Below, piece after piece: positions 22,591 through 34,869 of a stretch of DNA of 64,000 nucleotides (the first letter of the stretch is position 1; each line of letters opens with the position of its first letter). The notes below the pieces were generated by a model that was given only the letters and a program-made list of their open reading frames with translations, was not told the origin of the DNA and ran no database searches. A program made the translations under genes and the position numbers. Source of the DNA: Cryptomeria japonica (taxonomy: Eukaryota > Streptophyta > Pinopsida > Cupressales > Cupressaceae); contig NC_081409.1 of the NCBI RefSeq assembly GCF_030272615.1, positions 473,550,573 through 473,614,572 of the forward strand, given 5' to 3'.

Positions 22591-22636
22591 TTAGGGTTTA
22601 GGGTTTATGCTACTGACCTATCTATTTCCTATAAGG
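22591..22636 (+). promoter_or_regulatory. C1 LTR core promoter: double telo-box and TATA
   Basis: TTAGGGTTTAGGGTTTATGC (22591-22610) contains two overlapping telo-boxes (AAACCCTAA on the other strand). TATAAGG follows at 22630. A telo-box close to a TATA box is a known plant promoter arrangement. The TTAGGGTTTATGC string also occurs in front of ORF2 in NA2 and NA3. Confidence 0.6.
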
Positions 22637-23506
22637 TCGATGATGTTTTTCATTTTGAAGTTGTTGGCAAATGTTATGTGTGTATCCAAGTGAATAGATA
22701 CTTGATTCTTGCCAAACCGAAGAAGTGTGTTGATACCTGCAGAGTGTGATTGCAGAAGCAAAGGAGCTAAAGTGGATCTTCCTTAGCATTGAGTACTGTT
22801 ATCAGATCAGTGTACTACCTATTGACTTCTAACCATTTTAGTAGTTGGAAAATCCCTTAATCGGGTAGGTTTAATAGGCTTTTGTGTAAATCCTTTAATA
22901 GGGTGACTCAATTCAATGAGTTCTTCAAATCCTCTTGCGAGGTAACCTTTAATAGGTTTCTAACCTTTAACTGGGTATTTAGCCATCCCTTAACCGAGTG
23001 ATCCCTAGCAAGATCGGTTCCTAGCAGAACCTATTTTAAAATTCTTTAACCAGACTTGGCTCCTAACAGAGCGGACTTCAAAAGAGTTTAAAGGATAGCT
23101 TGTGGGTATTCATCCCCACCATGGTTTTTCCTAGTTGGGTTTCCACGTGAAAAATCAATGTCATGTGTGATGCTTTTCATGTGATGCTTTAATATTCTCT
23201 GTCAAGTGGTAAAGCACGTTAAACTGGCATTCATTATATTTATGATGATATATTACTTGTTTATGCATATGGGTGAAGTGGAAATGAGATATTAGATTGT
23301 GTAGAGATCTAAGTGTTTACCGGTTTATGTCTTTCATACTCTCACTGTGTTTTACTGGTAGTGCCCGAATTTAGACCGGTGTTACTGTTTACCAAGTAAG
23401 TGTAGTCTTTGCAGTCAAACTAGTTTAGGGAAAGTTTTTGCCTGTACTGATTCACCCCCCCCTCTCTATACCGATTTTGTATTAACTAATTCATCATTAT
23501 TCATCA

Positions 23507-24369
23507 AATCTTTCAAATGGCTCATGACCCTCTTTTTCCCTCATCTTCTCTCTTTTAAATCTATCTCTTTCATTCATTCAAGCTCTCTAAATTCTAGACA
23601 CAATCTCTCTTGTTCTCTTAGCTCTCACAGCTTTCTCTTGCTCTCTCTTGTTTGCTACATCAGTCTCTAGTTGGCTACAGCACTCTCAAGCTCTGACAAT
23701 AAGCTTTTGGAACCTCTCTTAGCTTTTTCAAGCCTCTTTGGTAATATCATTCTATCATTCTATCTATCTCGTCTTTGAGTATCTTGGAATTTATGACATC
23801 CCCTATCTTTTTAATCATTTTATCATCCTAACTATTTATTTTTTGATCTATCTATCTATCTGGGTTGTCCATGGAGGTAGAAACACCAAGATGGGGGTCT
23901 AACTGATGCAGACTCCAAAACACAACCCCCAACATTTTCCCTCTTGCTTGTGTATAGGTTTGTGAATGAAGAAAGGAGATTATCTTGCTGGAGGCTTCAA
24001 TTGTGGACCGGTTGTAAGCTTCCTTAAACTTTCTTTTACCTTCTTTTAACGGTTAGCATTCTATCCCTTTTATTTTATTTATCACATCATTGTTAATTTA
24101 GTTATATTATTGCATGTGTGTTTGTTGTACATTATCTACACTCTGTCTACATGGGACGATAGTGTGATGCATTGGTGTCCCATCTTTGTGCATTCATCCT
24201 AAAGATAGAGGCTTTGCAGAGTTGTCCAAAGATCTTCTCTGTGGCATAATTGTCTAGTTCTATTGTTTGTGTCCCCTAGCTCACCTTTAGCGCCAATTAG
24301 AGTGAGTTAGTGGCAGATAGGTTTTTTCTCTAGGATTTGTCATCTTAGAGGTAGCAAATCTCCTCTACA
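23507..24369 (+). repeat. G2 5' LTR, part right of the C1 insertion
   Basis: Aligns with 42301-43139, ending CCTCTACA. Includes CT-rich tracts and a short (ATCT)n run near 23850. The left part of this LTR lies beyond C1, outside the window. Confidence 0.85.
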
Positions 24370-25061
24370 TTTTAGAGAACCTGATGTGAACACTTCATCT
24401 ATATTATTTTTAAATTATTCTTTATCATTTCTTCAATCGTTTAGCGTCCCCCCTTAAAAAAAAGGACAATTCTAAATCATTTCCCTTCTTCCAAAAAAAA
24501 ATCGGGGTGTTGCCATGAACCCCATTCTATACCATCAATTTATTAATGATTTTTCGGCCTTCTGCCAACTTTTTTATGCATTCTTTGTTAAGTTTAAGTT
24601 TATTAATTTCAAAACGTATATGTTATCTTCTTTTATTAACTTAGTTTCTAGCTTTATTCAAAGTGCTAATGATATTCCTTTTCATACTTGTGATGGTGAC
24701 TTAGCTCTACCTATGTCACTCTATGTTGTTGATCCCTCTCCTAATATATCTTCTATTTCAAAAGATGTTTTGTTACAAGAGGATGAAATTATTGAAACAT
24801 TTCTTTATGTTACTCTACCATCTCTTCATTCTAGTGCACTCTCTTCTAGAGATGATGCAATAGTGAATGATGAGTCTCAACTCATATATGATTTTTGAAA
24901 GGTTGATGTTGAGAAAATTACTTCATCTAAATCTTCTACATATCATAATGAGTCTATGAAAGTCATTTTTGTCTCTTTTGCCCCTAAAAGGCCTAAGAGA
25001 CCAATCATTCATGTGACTATAGCTAGTCCTTCTCCAAAGAAGGTAAAATCTATTAATGGTG
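24370..25061 (+). pseudogene. G2 leader and 5' coding remnant
   Basis: After the LTR there is a leader with TTTTAGAGAACCTGATGTGA, a possible PBS whose tRNA I cannot assign. An open frame runs 24515-24898 (MNPILYHQFINDFSAFCQLF, later SMSLYVVDPSPNISS-like sequence) and continues past TGA to the NA1 insertion (APKRPKRPIIHV). I do not recognise a domain; position suggests a Gag-equivalent or upstream ORF. It resumes after NA1 at 32524. Confidence 0.5.
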
Positions 25062-26192
25062 TGTTGGCTTGATGATGATTGTAATGGATGACTTCATGTG
25101 TTGTCATTGATGGCACATATACACACACATATGTTCACATTGTCTCAGTCATCTTAGTTAAAACAAACCACTATTACTCTTAAGTCTTTGTATTGCAAAA
25201 CTGGTATTATATGTATAGTTAAGTCCAAATGGTTTAGAGGGTGTCTAACCGGTATATGTAGACAACTGATATATGCAGGAATGGCTTGACACTAGCTTGG
25301 AGATTCAGTAGAGATCTTCAAAGAAGAAAATGGAGGACAATCATTCTATGAGTTGGAAGAGGTTAACTCTTAACCGGTATCGGTGTTCCAGCCAATTTTA
25401 CTAATTATGTGATGAGTTATCACCGGTCGTGATGACTTATCCCTAACCGATAGATTTGGCGGCAATCTATGATGAGTTATGTTAGATTGTCTAGATACAC
25501 CACACCTAGCAAATTCTGATATGATTCTTGAGCCGTCATGAAATCTAATGTCTATATAATGACATTATGATGAGCTATTTTCTATGTTGTGAAATAGAAG
25601 TGTTGAGTTGTTGAAGGCATTGTGGAATATGTTGGTGATGCAGTTTTGAGTGAGTAGAAGAGGATCTATTCAAGCAAGTTGTTCTACTTCTAGATCACAC
25701 CACCTATTGTTTTCTAATCACTACAATAGTCAAATCCCCTAACTGGGTAAGCTCTAACAAGCTTTATTGTACAAATTCTCTAGCAAGGTGATCCATTAGT
25801 TTGGGTTTGAACTCCTCTATAGAGGTTAATCCTAATAGGGTACTACCTTTAATAGGGTATAGCTCCTAACAGAGCATTGGGATCTTTAACAGGATTCTCT
25901 CCTAGCATAGCACTTTTGTAGACCTTTACTGGTCAGTTACCTATTACTTCATATAGTTAACTTGTGAATCCCATCTCACCGTGTTTTTTTCCCATTTGGG
26001 TTTTCCACGTATAAACACTTGTGTTATGGTGGATGTTTTACTTGTTGTGGATGCTTTAATATAATTTTGGAATGCATGCATGGTATTAAATAAACTGGTT
26101 AATTATCTTTACCGGTCTATGTTTCAAGTGGTGTTGTTTTTGTTGTCACTGATTCACCCCTCCCCCCCTCTTAGTGCTTTATAAGTCTATCA
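25062..26192 (+). repeat. NA1 5' LTR
   Basis: Starts TGTTGGCTTG and ends GTCTATCA. It has TATATAATGACATTATG at 25553, a probable core promoter resembling TATAAGGACATCATG in NA3. A downstream array of CTAACAGGG/CTAACAGAGC units and the TGATTCACCCC block precede the end. Confidence 0.92.
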
Positions 26193-26194
26193 AT

Positions 26195-26206
26195 TAGTAT
26201 CAGAGC
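26195..26206 (+). promoter_or_regulatory. NA1 primer binding site
   Basis: TAGTATCAGAGC, one base (G to A) from the Copia tRNA-Met PBS, two bases after the LTR. Confidence 0.85.
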
Positions 26207-26253
26207 CAAACTTCCTTAAGGCTTAATCACTTGGAAGAAAACCTAAAGCCACC

Positions 26254-27525
26254 ATGGGGGATATGAGTTACTTTGAGATGGATAGAGTGCTTGAAGCTAC
26301 CAAGGAAGAGCTTGAAACCCTAAGGGTCATATTTAAAGCTTCACAAGTCGAAAGGAGAGAGATGACTGAACAACTATTGGAGATATCTAATAATAGTTCT
26401 TTAGATGAAGCTAACATTGATGCATTGGCTGAAGAAGTTGAAAAACTAAATGGTGAAAAGCTAAATCTAAGAAGAGAGTTAGAAGCCCTAACTATATGCA
26501 TGAGCCAAGATCTTGAAGCAAGGAGGGCGGATGAAGACCTAATCAAAGAAAGAGATCATGAGATTGCTAAGATCAAACAAGAGAATGCAACTTTGCATGA
26601 GCATTGGCATGTAGAAAAACAAGAGAAGGAGGCTTTGCAGCTAGATCCTGAAATGGCAACATCTCTAAGAGAGACTCTTACAAAAAATGATGAAAATATT
26701 ACCAAAGAGCTCACTGAGGCTAATGGAAAGCTGGAAAAGTTTAATAAAGGTTATTCTATGTTGGATGACCAAATCCAATCTCAGAGGATGAAAGGTGACA
26801 CATCTAGACTAGGTTTTAATACATATGAGAAAGAAGAATCCTCTGGTACAAAGAGAAACATACACAAGGGTAAAACTGCTCCTAAGGCTAACAAGCCTAC
26901 CGGTATGAAAGTTTTTAAACCTATTTGCTTTGTCTGTCATAAACCTGGACATACTTCAAATATGTGTAGAAGCAGACCTAATGAGAATATAGGCTATAAT
27001 GCAAATGCTAGGTATGTATCTAGGAGATTTGAAGGTCACTATTTTACATGTAACATGTATGGACATAGATCAGTTGAATGCAGATATGGAGCAAACAATC
27101 AAGCACCACGCATGAATCCAAGACCTAATGGTGACTGGAGCAGAACCTATGATAACCGGGGAAACATGAACTAGCAAAAACCCTATGTCAACTGGTTTAG
27201 TCCATTTAAAATGGAAAAGGTAAGTAATGTTGTTTGCACCATTCGTAACAATTATAGTCATGTGGCTACAAACTATAGAAGGATAACTAGAAGAGGTAAT
27301 GTGAGACCTTGGAAATCATCTGGAATGACTTGCTATCATTGTCACAAACTGGGTCACATGGCAAAGTTTCGTAGAACCAGGAAGAAAAAACTAGTTAACA
27401 ACTCTGAAGATCAGAAAGGTAAGCAGAAGGTCAATATAGAGGAAATCATAGAGGAGATGAACCAAATATGGAAAAAGAAGAGTGAGGACAAACCTGAAGA
27501 AGAATCTATTCCTTCACCGAACTAA
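26254..27525 (+). pseudogene. gag: NA1 Gag-like protein: coiled coil plus four zinc-knuckle motifs
   Basis: ATG 26254 in a good plant context (CCACCATGGGG); one frame to TAA 27523, with a single in-frame TAG at 27172 that fits CAG to TAG. Residues 1-170 are a heptad-rich coiled coil (EEVEKLNGEKLNLRRELEAL). Then come CFVCHKPGHTSNMC (canonical CCHC), YFTCNMYGHRSVEC (first Cys replaced by Tyr), a worn CTIRNNYSHVATNY, and CYHCHKLGHMAKFR (last Cys replaced by Arg). A Lys/Glu tail ends it. It probably binds element RNA in a particle. No capsid homology core of classic Copia Gag is obvious. Confidence 0.85.
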
Positions 27526-27991
27526 GCCTTTCAATAGGCCTAAGGGGAGCATAGTGGTAAATTTACTTCCGAACCACTTGAAGAATGCGTGGTAAGAGAG
27601 TTTGCATTTTGAGTTATCTTGTGAGATCTCTTCATATCTTTGTCTATCGATTTTTCAAAAGATTGTCAACTGGTTATATACCTGTCAATATTGGGAAGTT
27701 CTGTTAAGCGGTATATTAGGGTTTTCTACCCTATCGGTTGAGCAATTAATGCAGTAGGTAAAAGATTATAAAAGCGAGTTTTACTATGTTATTTTTACCC
27801 TAATTGCATTCGAAAGAGAGTTCTTGAGCACCTACAAAGTGATAAAGAGATTTGCTAGCTAATTGTAGATAGATTTGAAGATTTGCAAAGGCGAAACAGG
27901 TGTACATTTGAGAGATCAACTAGAAACCTTGTCAGCACGGAGGAATTAAGGTATTCTTTTGTTAATCTCTCTCAAATCAAGTTTATCTAGA
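27526..27991 (+). promoter_or_regulatory. NA1 gag-ORF2 spacer with telo-box, hairpin and TATA box
   Basis: Non-coding spacer. TTAGGGTTT (telo-box) lies at 27716-27724 and overlaps a perfect hairpin TAGGGT-TTTCT-ACCCTA (27717-27733). TATAAAAG follows at 27767-27774, 33 bases after the hairpin and 217 bases before the ORF2 ATG. The same order and spacing occur in NA2. It is a probable internal promoter for ORF2. Confidence 0.55.
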
Positions 27992-30900
27992 ATGGCATCA
28001 TCATCTAAGCAAGCAGAGAGACTTCTGATCACTGTTGAACCTATGGAGTCTATAGAAATAGACAAAATAGTGTCATATAATGCTTTGTCTCAAGTTCCTG
28101 ATGGTGTTATGATTAAAGGTGATTTATCCAGTTACATTGATTGTAAAATTTAAGATTTAGGATCATTATCAATTTACTCTAAATTGAAATCCTTGTGTCA
28201 TAAAAGTGGCAAAATCAAACCCGAGTACATTAGGGTTTATGAAAAGGGCTTTCACAATGTGGCATATTTTCTTGAAGATTTTGAAGAAGAACATGTTAGG
28301 ATAATTATTAGTTGTGTGCATGGTGAAAATATGTATCTTGAAAGGTCACACACAATCACAAAGGAAGAAATCCATGCAGTGACTAGTTTTTGGCAAACCG
28401 GTGAAGTTCCTAAGATGAGGAAGATTTCAAAAGAAACAGTGGTAACACTAACTCAGACTACCTCTGATGGTTGTGCATTTTCAGTTAACAACATTAAGGA
28501 CCCAGCAGTTAGATTGGCTACTATGGTTATTGGGTACAGGATGTTTTATTCCAGCAGAATGAACAGTGTGCCATCTGCAGTTGTGCATGTATCTTACAAA
28601 ATGATTGCTGAGAATGCAGATTATGACCTATATGAGGCTATAAGGAGTCAATTGATGTTGAACCTGCAATAAATTAAGAAAGACAGTGGTCAAAAGTTCA
28701 AATTTGGTCAATTATTGATTGGTCTATTCTTTTATTTTCAGAATTTCCTACCAAGAATTGGTGACATTCAATGGTCAAAGGACCTACCATAACTTCTCAA
28801 ATCAAGAAGAGCATTAAGATTGTAAACAACACATTCTCTATTGTAATGAATAGATATTTTAATGAATTCCAAAAGAAGATGAGCATGACGGTGAGGCTAC
28901 CTGAAGATGTGGTGATTTTTTCTACAAAAGACATCTATTTCACAATCACCACAGACTTTTGTTTAATGGAGGTCGTAGAACCTAGGGTGGATGAAATGAG
29001 TTATAAAGTCAATTATGAATTATTAATCGGATATGCCAACAACCTTTTGGCATATCCTAAGGATAGGAGGAAGAAAAGACTAGGAACATATGAGGAAAAA
29101 AATGCACCTGTTGAACCCACTCCTTCCAAAGAGAAGAAGAAGAAGAAGAAAGATGAACAAGCACCTCCAGTGACCATCGGTACAATGGTGACAAGAAGTG
29201 TCCAAGTCAAAAAGGAACCAGCACCCAAAGTACATGCTAAGAAGAAGACTACAATGAAGAAGAGAGACAGGCAACTTATTCCTCAAGTAGAATCTAATGA
29301 AAGTGACACTAAAGAGGAACCAAAGAAAATGAAAGCAACTGGTAAGAAAGCCAAACCAGTAGAAGACACCTCACAGCAGGGTATTCCTATTAATGGTTTA
29401 TCTTACAAACCTATGACTGATTTTTAGAGGACTGTAAAAACATTAGGGAGGAATAGGTTTGATAATGTGTAAGAATGTTTTGATTCATTTGATGATGATC
29501 AAAAGGAACAAATTGTTCAAAAGGTAATCAGCTACTTATGTCAATATAATCGATTACCTCAGGATCCTAAAAATGATATTTCTGATTCTTTGTATTCTAT
29601 TCTTGTAAATAAGTGGAAGTGGTGGTTGAACAAGATCACAAAATAATTGATAGTATTTTCATTCAGTATTTTACTGAACTGTCTAGTGATGAACTATTAG
29701 CATTGCTTGATAAATTCAAAGGATAGTTTAATTCCAAGGCAAGAAGATTGATGTTAATGAATAGAAAGGTGAAATTTGTTGAAGTGGAAACTCATTAGAT
29801 AGCTAGAAATATTCAAAGGATGCATGAGTAGATAAAGTCTCATAAAACTGACCAAACAGAGACTGGAGAACAACCAGAGTTAGATGAAGAAGAAATTGTT
29901 GCACCAAATATTGTATATCCTATTAAGCATAAGGATGACTCTCTATCGATTATATTTGTAGATGATATTCAAGACACCATTGATTTATCTCGTAATATCA
30001 TTGAACCTGTTATGCAACCATTATAGCCACCGATCATTACTATTACACAGGAAAAAGCAGTTGAAGCATCGGTAATTCAACGTAGTGTGAATATTCAACC
30101 TCCACCAGCAAAAGAACACTAAGTGGAAAATCAATTGCTACTGGTTACAATGGTTACTCAAGAGAAACAAACAAAGGTAGAACAAGAGAAAGAGAAACTT
30201 GAGAAAGAGGTTGAAGTGAAGGCATTTGAATAGAAAAAGGAGACAGAGAAAGAGAAAACAGAGGAGAAGATACCAGTTGAAAAGGAAATAGCAATGGTTA
30301 AGCGGCAAATTGATGATGAGGATGACTCAATAGGCATCAAAGGGCCTATAGATGTAGATAATATGAGTGCATTTGAAATCATGGAGATTGCAACAATGAT
30401 GCAATCTAGAGCTCAGAAGAAAAGATTGAAAGAGCAGAGGAAGGAAGTAGAAACAATTCAAACTGCCATTAAGATTATGTCTAGTCTTCTATCGAAGACC
30501 GACATTGGAAACTTGTCGACTCCTATTGAAAATCTTGTCCAATTGGTTGTTAATTCTTCTGACCAACTGAAGTCCCTTCAAGAAGCTTCTCAAACTTTAG
30601 CTAAGAAGAATTATAGATAGAAGAGAGGAGAGAAAATAATGAAAGATATTGATATAGGGAAGATTGCTTTATCCCTAAATAAAGATCTTTTGAGGACTGC
30701 TATTGAAAAAGGTTGAAGGGTACTAGACTATACATCTAATGTTTCATTCTTCTACACTTATTTGATTAAGAGGCAAGAAGAGACGGAACAGGAACTGGAA
30801 ATGATATGTACTGCCTACATACCTTTATAGGATTCAGCGTTAGCTTTTGGCAAATCGGTTGATGATTTGCAAAACTGGTTAGATATCTATGATTTTCAAC

Positions 30901-31165
30901 AGGCTAAGAGACTCTGATCCTTAAAAGAGATAAAGAACTAGTTAAGACCCAAAGTGGACATCTTACAATGGGCATTCAAGGATGCAAAACCGGTCTAGCT
31001 ACTCCAGAAATGAGCACAGTGGATGTGATGCAAGAATTCACTGCACAGGTTATGACAACCATTGAGATCACTGAAACCTTATTGGAAACATGGGAAAATG
31101 ATTTTTCTCATATGAAGGTCTCTTTCAGTGACATTTTCTTGAAAATTTTAGTGAACACTCCTTGA
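27992..31165 (+). pseudogene. NA1 ORF2: long accessory protein, function unknown
   Basis: ATG 27992 (MASSSKQAERLL) to TGA 31163, about 1,050 codons with frameshifts and stops. The N-terminal globular part (to about 29080) includes YNALSQVPDGVM, HNVAYFLEDFEEEHV, ITKEEIHAVTSF, GEVPKMRKISKE, VIGYRMFYSS, KFKFGQLLIGLFFYF and KDIYFTITTDFCLMEVVEPR. A Lys-rich linker follows (29110-29370), then NGLSYKPMTDF and an acidic helical segment. The C-terminus is helical. About 36 of 65 residues around HNVAYFLED...RKISK are identical to NA2. No pol domain is present. Length and conservation across families argue for a real function in the ancestral element. Confidence 0.8.
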
Positions 31166-31409
31166 TAAAGACTCTTACATTTTTGTATATGTAAATTTTT
31201 TATGCAAATTTTGATATAATATATATGTATTGTACTTTTCAATTTGGCATTGTTGTCAAAGGGGGAGTAGAAATATGTATGTGTTGTGAAAATTTTGTAT
31301 GTATTGTTAAGGGGCAGTAGAAATATGTTTGTATAATTTTTTGTAAGCACACTTAGTTGTAAAGTTGTAAAATTTTCTAAGTGTTGCCATCAATGCCAAA
31401 GGGGGAGAT
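31166..31409 (+). promoter_or_regulatory. NA1 3' UTR and polypurine tract
   Basis: Carries TTGGCATTGTTGTCAAAGGG at 31242 and the LTR-proximal CCATCAATGCCAAAGGGGGA ending at 31407, just before the LTR. Both blocks are shared with C1. Confidence 0.8.
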
Positions 31410-32518
31410 TTTTGGCTTGATGATGATTGTAATGGATGACTTCATGTGTTGTCATTGATGGCACATATACACACACATATGTTCACATTGTCTTAGTCCT
31501 CTTAGTTAAAACAAACTGGTATTACTCCTAAGTCTTTGTATTGCAAAACTAGTATTATATGTATAGTTAAGTCCAAATGGTTTAGAGGGTGTCTAACCGA
31601 CATATGTATACAACTGGTATATGTAGGAATGGCTTGACACCAGCTTGGAGATTCAACAGAGATCTTTAAAGAAGCAAATGGAGGACAATCTATCTATGAG
31701 TTAGAAGAAGTTAACTCTTAACCGATGTCAGTGTTCCAACAGGTTTCACCAATTGTGTGATGAGTTATCCCTAACCGACAGATTTGGCAACAATTTGTGA
31801 TGAGTTATGTTAGATTGTCCAGATACACTGCACCTAGCAAATTGTCATATGATTCTTGAGCTGACATGAAATATAATTTCTATATAATGACATTATGATG
31901 AGATATTTTCTATGTTGCGAAATAGAAGTGTTGAGTTGTTGAAGGCATTGCAGAATATGTTGGTGATGCAGTTTTGAGTGAGTAGAAGAGGATCTATTCA
32001 AGCAAGTTGTTATACTTCTAGATCACACCACCTGTTGTTTTCTAATCACTACAACAGTCAAATCCCCTAACCAGGTAAGCTCTAACAAGCTTCATTGTAC
32101 AAATCCTCTAACAAGGTGATCCATTAGTTTGGGTTTGAAATCCTCTACAGAGGTTACTCCTAATAGGGTACTACCTTTAACAGGGTATAGCTCCTAACAG
32201 AGCTTTGGGATCTTTAATAGGATTCACTCCTAGCAGAGCACTTTTGTAGACCTTTACCGGTCAGTTACCTACTACTCCAGATAGTTAACTTGTGAGTCCC
32301 ATCTTACCGTGGTTTTTACCATTTGGGTTTTCCACATATAAATGTTTCTATTATGGTGGATGTTTTACTTGTTGTGGATGCTTTAATATCATTTTGGATT
32401 GCATGAAAATTTTTAAGTAAATTGGTTAATTATCTTTACCAGTCTGTGGTTCAAGTGGTATTGTTTTTGTTGTCACTGATTCACCCCCCCCCCCTCTCAG
32501 TTCTTTATAAGTCTATCA
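31410..32518 (+). repeat. NA1 3' LTR
   Basis: Matches 25062-26192. The initial TG has become TT (31410-31411). It ends GTCTATCA before the TGGTG duplication. The C-run before the end (CACCCCCCCCCC) is longer than in the 5' copy. Confidence 0.92.
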
Positions 32519-32523
32519 TGGTG

Positions 32524-33961
32524 TCCTTTTGAAAATGACTCACGAGATCTTCTTACGAGATATACACATTCTAAGGCTCCTTCTTATAGAATGGTAGCCC
32601 ATACTTATAATACTCGTAGAAATAAGCAAAATGGTGATCACTCTAATACTTCTTTACCACCTTCTCAGCCAGATATTCCTCAAGCACCTAAGCCTTTTGT
32701 TTAGTGATTACGATATTATTGAGAAACTTTGTATTACTTCCACTAAGATATCACTTTGGGATTTACTTCAGAGTGCTCCAGTTTATCAAGGTATGCAAGA
32801 GGAATCTCTTTAGAAGATCTCATTGCCTTCTTCTACCAAGCCTTCGGATGTAAATGTGTTTCAGGATCATATTCATGCATATTCGTCGAATATTACATTC
32901 TATCCACATGAACTCCCACCTCCAGAAGTAAGAAATCAAGAATATCCATTAATGATAATCGTTTATGCTAATGGTGTTAGTATTAGATAGACTGTCATTG
33001 ATACTACCTCAACACTCAACATTTGTAGTCTATACTTATTGCCCAAAATCAAAGTGGATTCCAAGTCGCTTGCTGCATCTTCTATGTTCATCTGTGGTTT
33101 TGATAATACTAGTAAAACTTCTTTGGGCACTGTTGTTTTTCCTATAAAGGTTGGACCAGTTACTATTCTAACTCTGGTGTATGTTATTCCAAGACCTTTA
33201 TCATATAATATTCTCTTGGGTAGACCTTGGAATCATGCTTTAGGAGAATTCAGTTCTACCCTTCATGGTTCTATTAAGTTTGTTGCTAACAATCAGGTAG
33301 TTACAATCAAGGTTGATCCTGAAGCTATGCACTTATGTCAAATTGCTATAGCTGGTCATGCCTCGACTACACCTACTTTTCAAAATTATATTCCATTTTT
33401 ATCTTCTAATATGCCAAAAACAATTCCCATGGACCCTCCTAAAGAGGAAACCCATTAGAAGGTTGTCCCTAAAGAAAGTCCTCCTAAAGTAGAAAGTCCT
33501 AAGTCTACTCCTTCCTCTCAATCAAATGCATTTATTGGTGATGATTGGGGTTCCTTAGACTTTACAAACTCCTTCATTGGAGAATATAAAGTCAACCCTA
33601 ATCACCTTAACTTCACAGAAGTATCATTCACACCTGCTATTGAAAATGATTATTCTTCTATATTGTGGGATCATGTGAACAACATTGGCTACAACATTAA
33701 ATGTGATCCTCCCCCTTTGGAGGAGTTTCAATCATGTTATGGTCTAGGGTTCAATATTTCTTCCAATTATGGATACAAAGGAGATGGTGTTGGGCACATA
33801 AAGCAAAACAACTTTATTTTTATGCATACCATCAAGTGCTTGGCCATTCCACTACTAAATGTAAGGCCTTGAATGACAAGATTCAACAACTTCATCAATC
33901 GGGTGTCATTGATCTTTCATGTATTGATACACCTTCTTGTTCTTATTTGCATAGAACGTGA
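32524..33961 (+). pseudogene. pol: G2 retropepsin region with G-patch-like and Cys-His motifs
   Basis: Continues G2 after NA1: RDLLTRYTHSKAPSYRMVAHTYN, then ISLWDLLQSAPVYQ, a motif I know from the Gag-protease junction of plant gypsy elements. The retropepsin (about 32950-33320) reads TVIDTTSTLNICSLYLLP where D-S/T-G is expected, so the active site is changed to DTT. It then has FDNTSKTSLGTV, GPVTILTLVYVIP and YNILLGRPWNHA, the conserved flap end. A GLGFN stretch near 33745 resembles a G-patch. In another frame HQVLGHSTTKCKALNDKIQQL forms a Cys-His motif. Stops at 32703, 32812, near 32989 and 33456. The coding region ends here; no RT follows. Confidence 0.78.
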
Positions 33962-34869
33962 CATTGAGGTATATCTCTATCTTGCTCTCTATCATATTTC
34001 AACTTGTTGTTCATTCTTATCATATCTCTTCTTTATAGGTAATGATGCATCTCTATCTCTCACCCACCGTGGTAACTATCTATCTACTTCTCACCCTTTA
34101 TGGCTCTTATCAAAATCTATCTTATAGGTAGTGTATTTCCTCCATAGTGAGGTTGGTTCTACCTAACATCTATCTTTTTATCCTTATCGGTAGTTGCCTT
34201 CCTTCTGAACAAGGTTGGTGATAGTTATCTTTTAGTAGTGACCTTCCTTCAGAGAAATATTGGTGCTAATTATCTTTTAGTAGTGGCCTTCTATCTAAGT
34301 GAGGTTGGTGCTACTTATCTTTGATCATCTGGCATTACAAAACTTGCTAGATCTATATTTTTTATCATCATCTGCAGGACCACTAGTGATAGATCAAGCT
34401 AGTGTTTGGGTCATCTACTATCTCTTCAACATTGATTTCTTCTTTGAATTTTGGGTGCATTCTTCTCTTCATTTTAGAATTCCTCTATTTGTTGTGTCTT
34501 ATTATTTTGGGGACAATGTATGATATTGAGACAACCTTTTACATCAAGGTCTCTTTTAATTTGCTGACTTACAATCCTATTTTCTTTGTTCTTTTCTTTT
34601 GTGTGTGTTCTATCTATTTCTTTGTCATATTCTAACCCTTTTGCCTTGGGATTTTCTTTTTCTCTAACCTTGTTCTCTTGTAAAGGTTCTTCTATCTAAT
34701 ACATTTGTTTTTTAGGTCTTCGGCTTGGGGGCATGCTTTCTTGGCTTAAAGATTTGTCTATTTCCTCTACAGTATCCTTTTGGAATCATGATGTTATTTT
34801 ATGTTCAATAGATTTCCTTTTGTGTGCATATTCATGTTAATTCATAAGCTCGCTAAAGTGGGGGCAAAA
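33962..34869 (+). other. G2 3' UTR with 60-70-base repeats and polypurine tract
   Basis: Non-coding. Between 34130 and 34330 about four imperfect units recur, built on GAGGTTGGTGCTACTTATCT and TAGTAGTGGCCTTCC. The segment ends with AAGTGGGGGCAAAA (34856-34869), a polypurine tract directly before the 3' LTR. Short T-rich open frames here are not supported. Confidence 0.7.

Larger units (their letters stand above)
1..23506 (+). mobile_element. C1: Copia-type LTR retrotransposon, 5' end outside window, split by G1
   Basis: This element is a partial 5' LTR (1-878), PBS (881-892), gag-pol in one frame (950-4987), a 3' UTR interrupted by G1 (5110-21788), a polypurine tract and a complete 3' LTR (21951-23506). 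Base 1 aligns with base 22629, so about 680 bases of the 5' LTR lie left of the window. The domain order protease, integrase, RT, RNase H is that of Ty1/Copia. The 5 bases after the 3' LTR are AATCT (23507-23511). The other LTR of the host element G2 has the uninterrupted site AATCTTTCAAA at 42301, so AATCT is very probably the target-site duplication. Confidence 0.93.
21951..23506 (+). repeat. C1 3' LTR
   Basis: 1,556 bases, TGTTGGCATATG to ATTCATCA. The 22629-23506 part matches the 5' LTR at 1-878. The U3 part carries repeated AACCGGTAT motifs and a 34-base tandem repeat. It is followed by AATCT, the inferred target duplication. Confidence 0.93.
25062..32518 (+). mobile_element. NA1: non-autonomous LTR element with gag and ORF2, no pol
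   Basis: 7,457 bases bounded by LTRs of 1,131 and 1,109 bases and by a perfect 5-bp duplication TGGTG (25057-25061 and 32519-32523). It has a tRNA-Met type PBS (one mismatch) and a PPT. It encodes a zinc-knuckle Gag and a second long protein, but no protease, integrase, RT or RNase H. All cis features needed for Copia-type replication are present, so it was probably mobilised in trans. Confidence 0.93.

Noticed and set aside
34299-34635. Hydrophobic ORFs at 34299-34523 and 34402-34635
   Set aside because: T-rich G2 3' UTR; no conservation evidence, overlapping frames.
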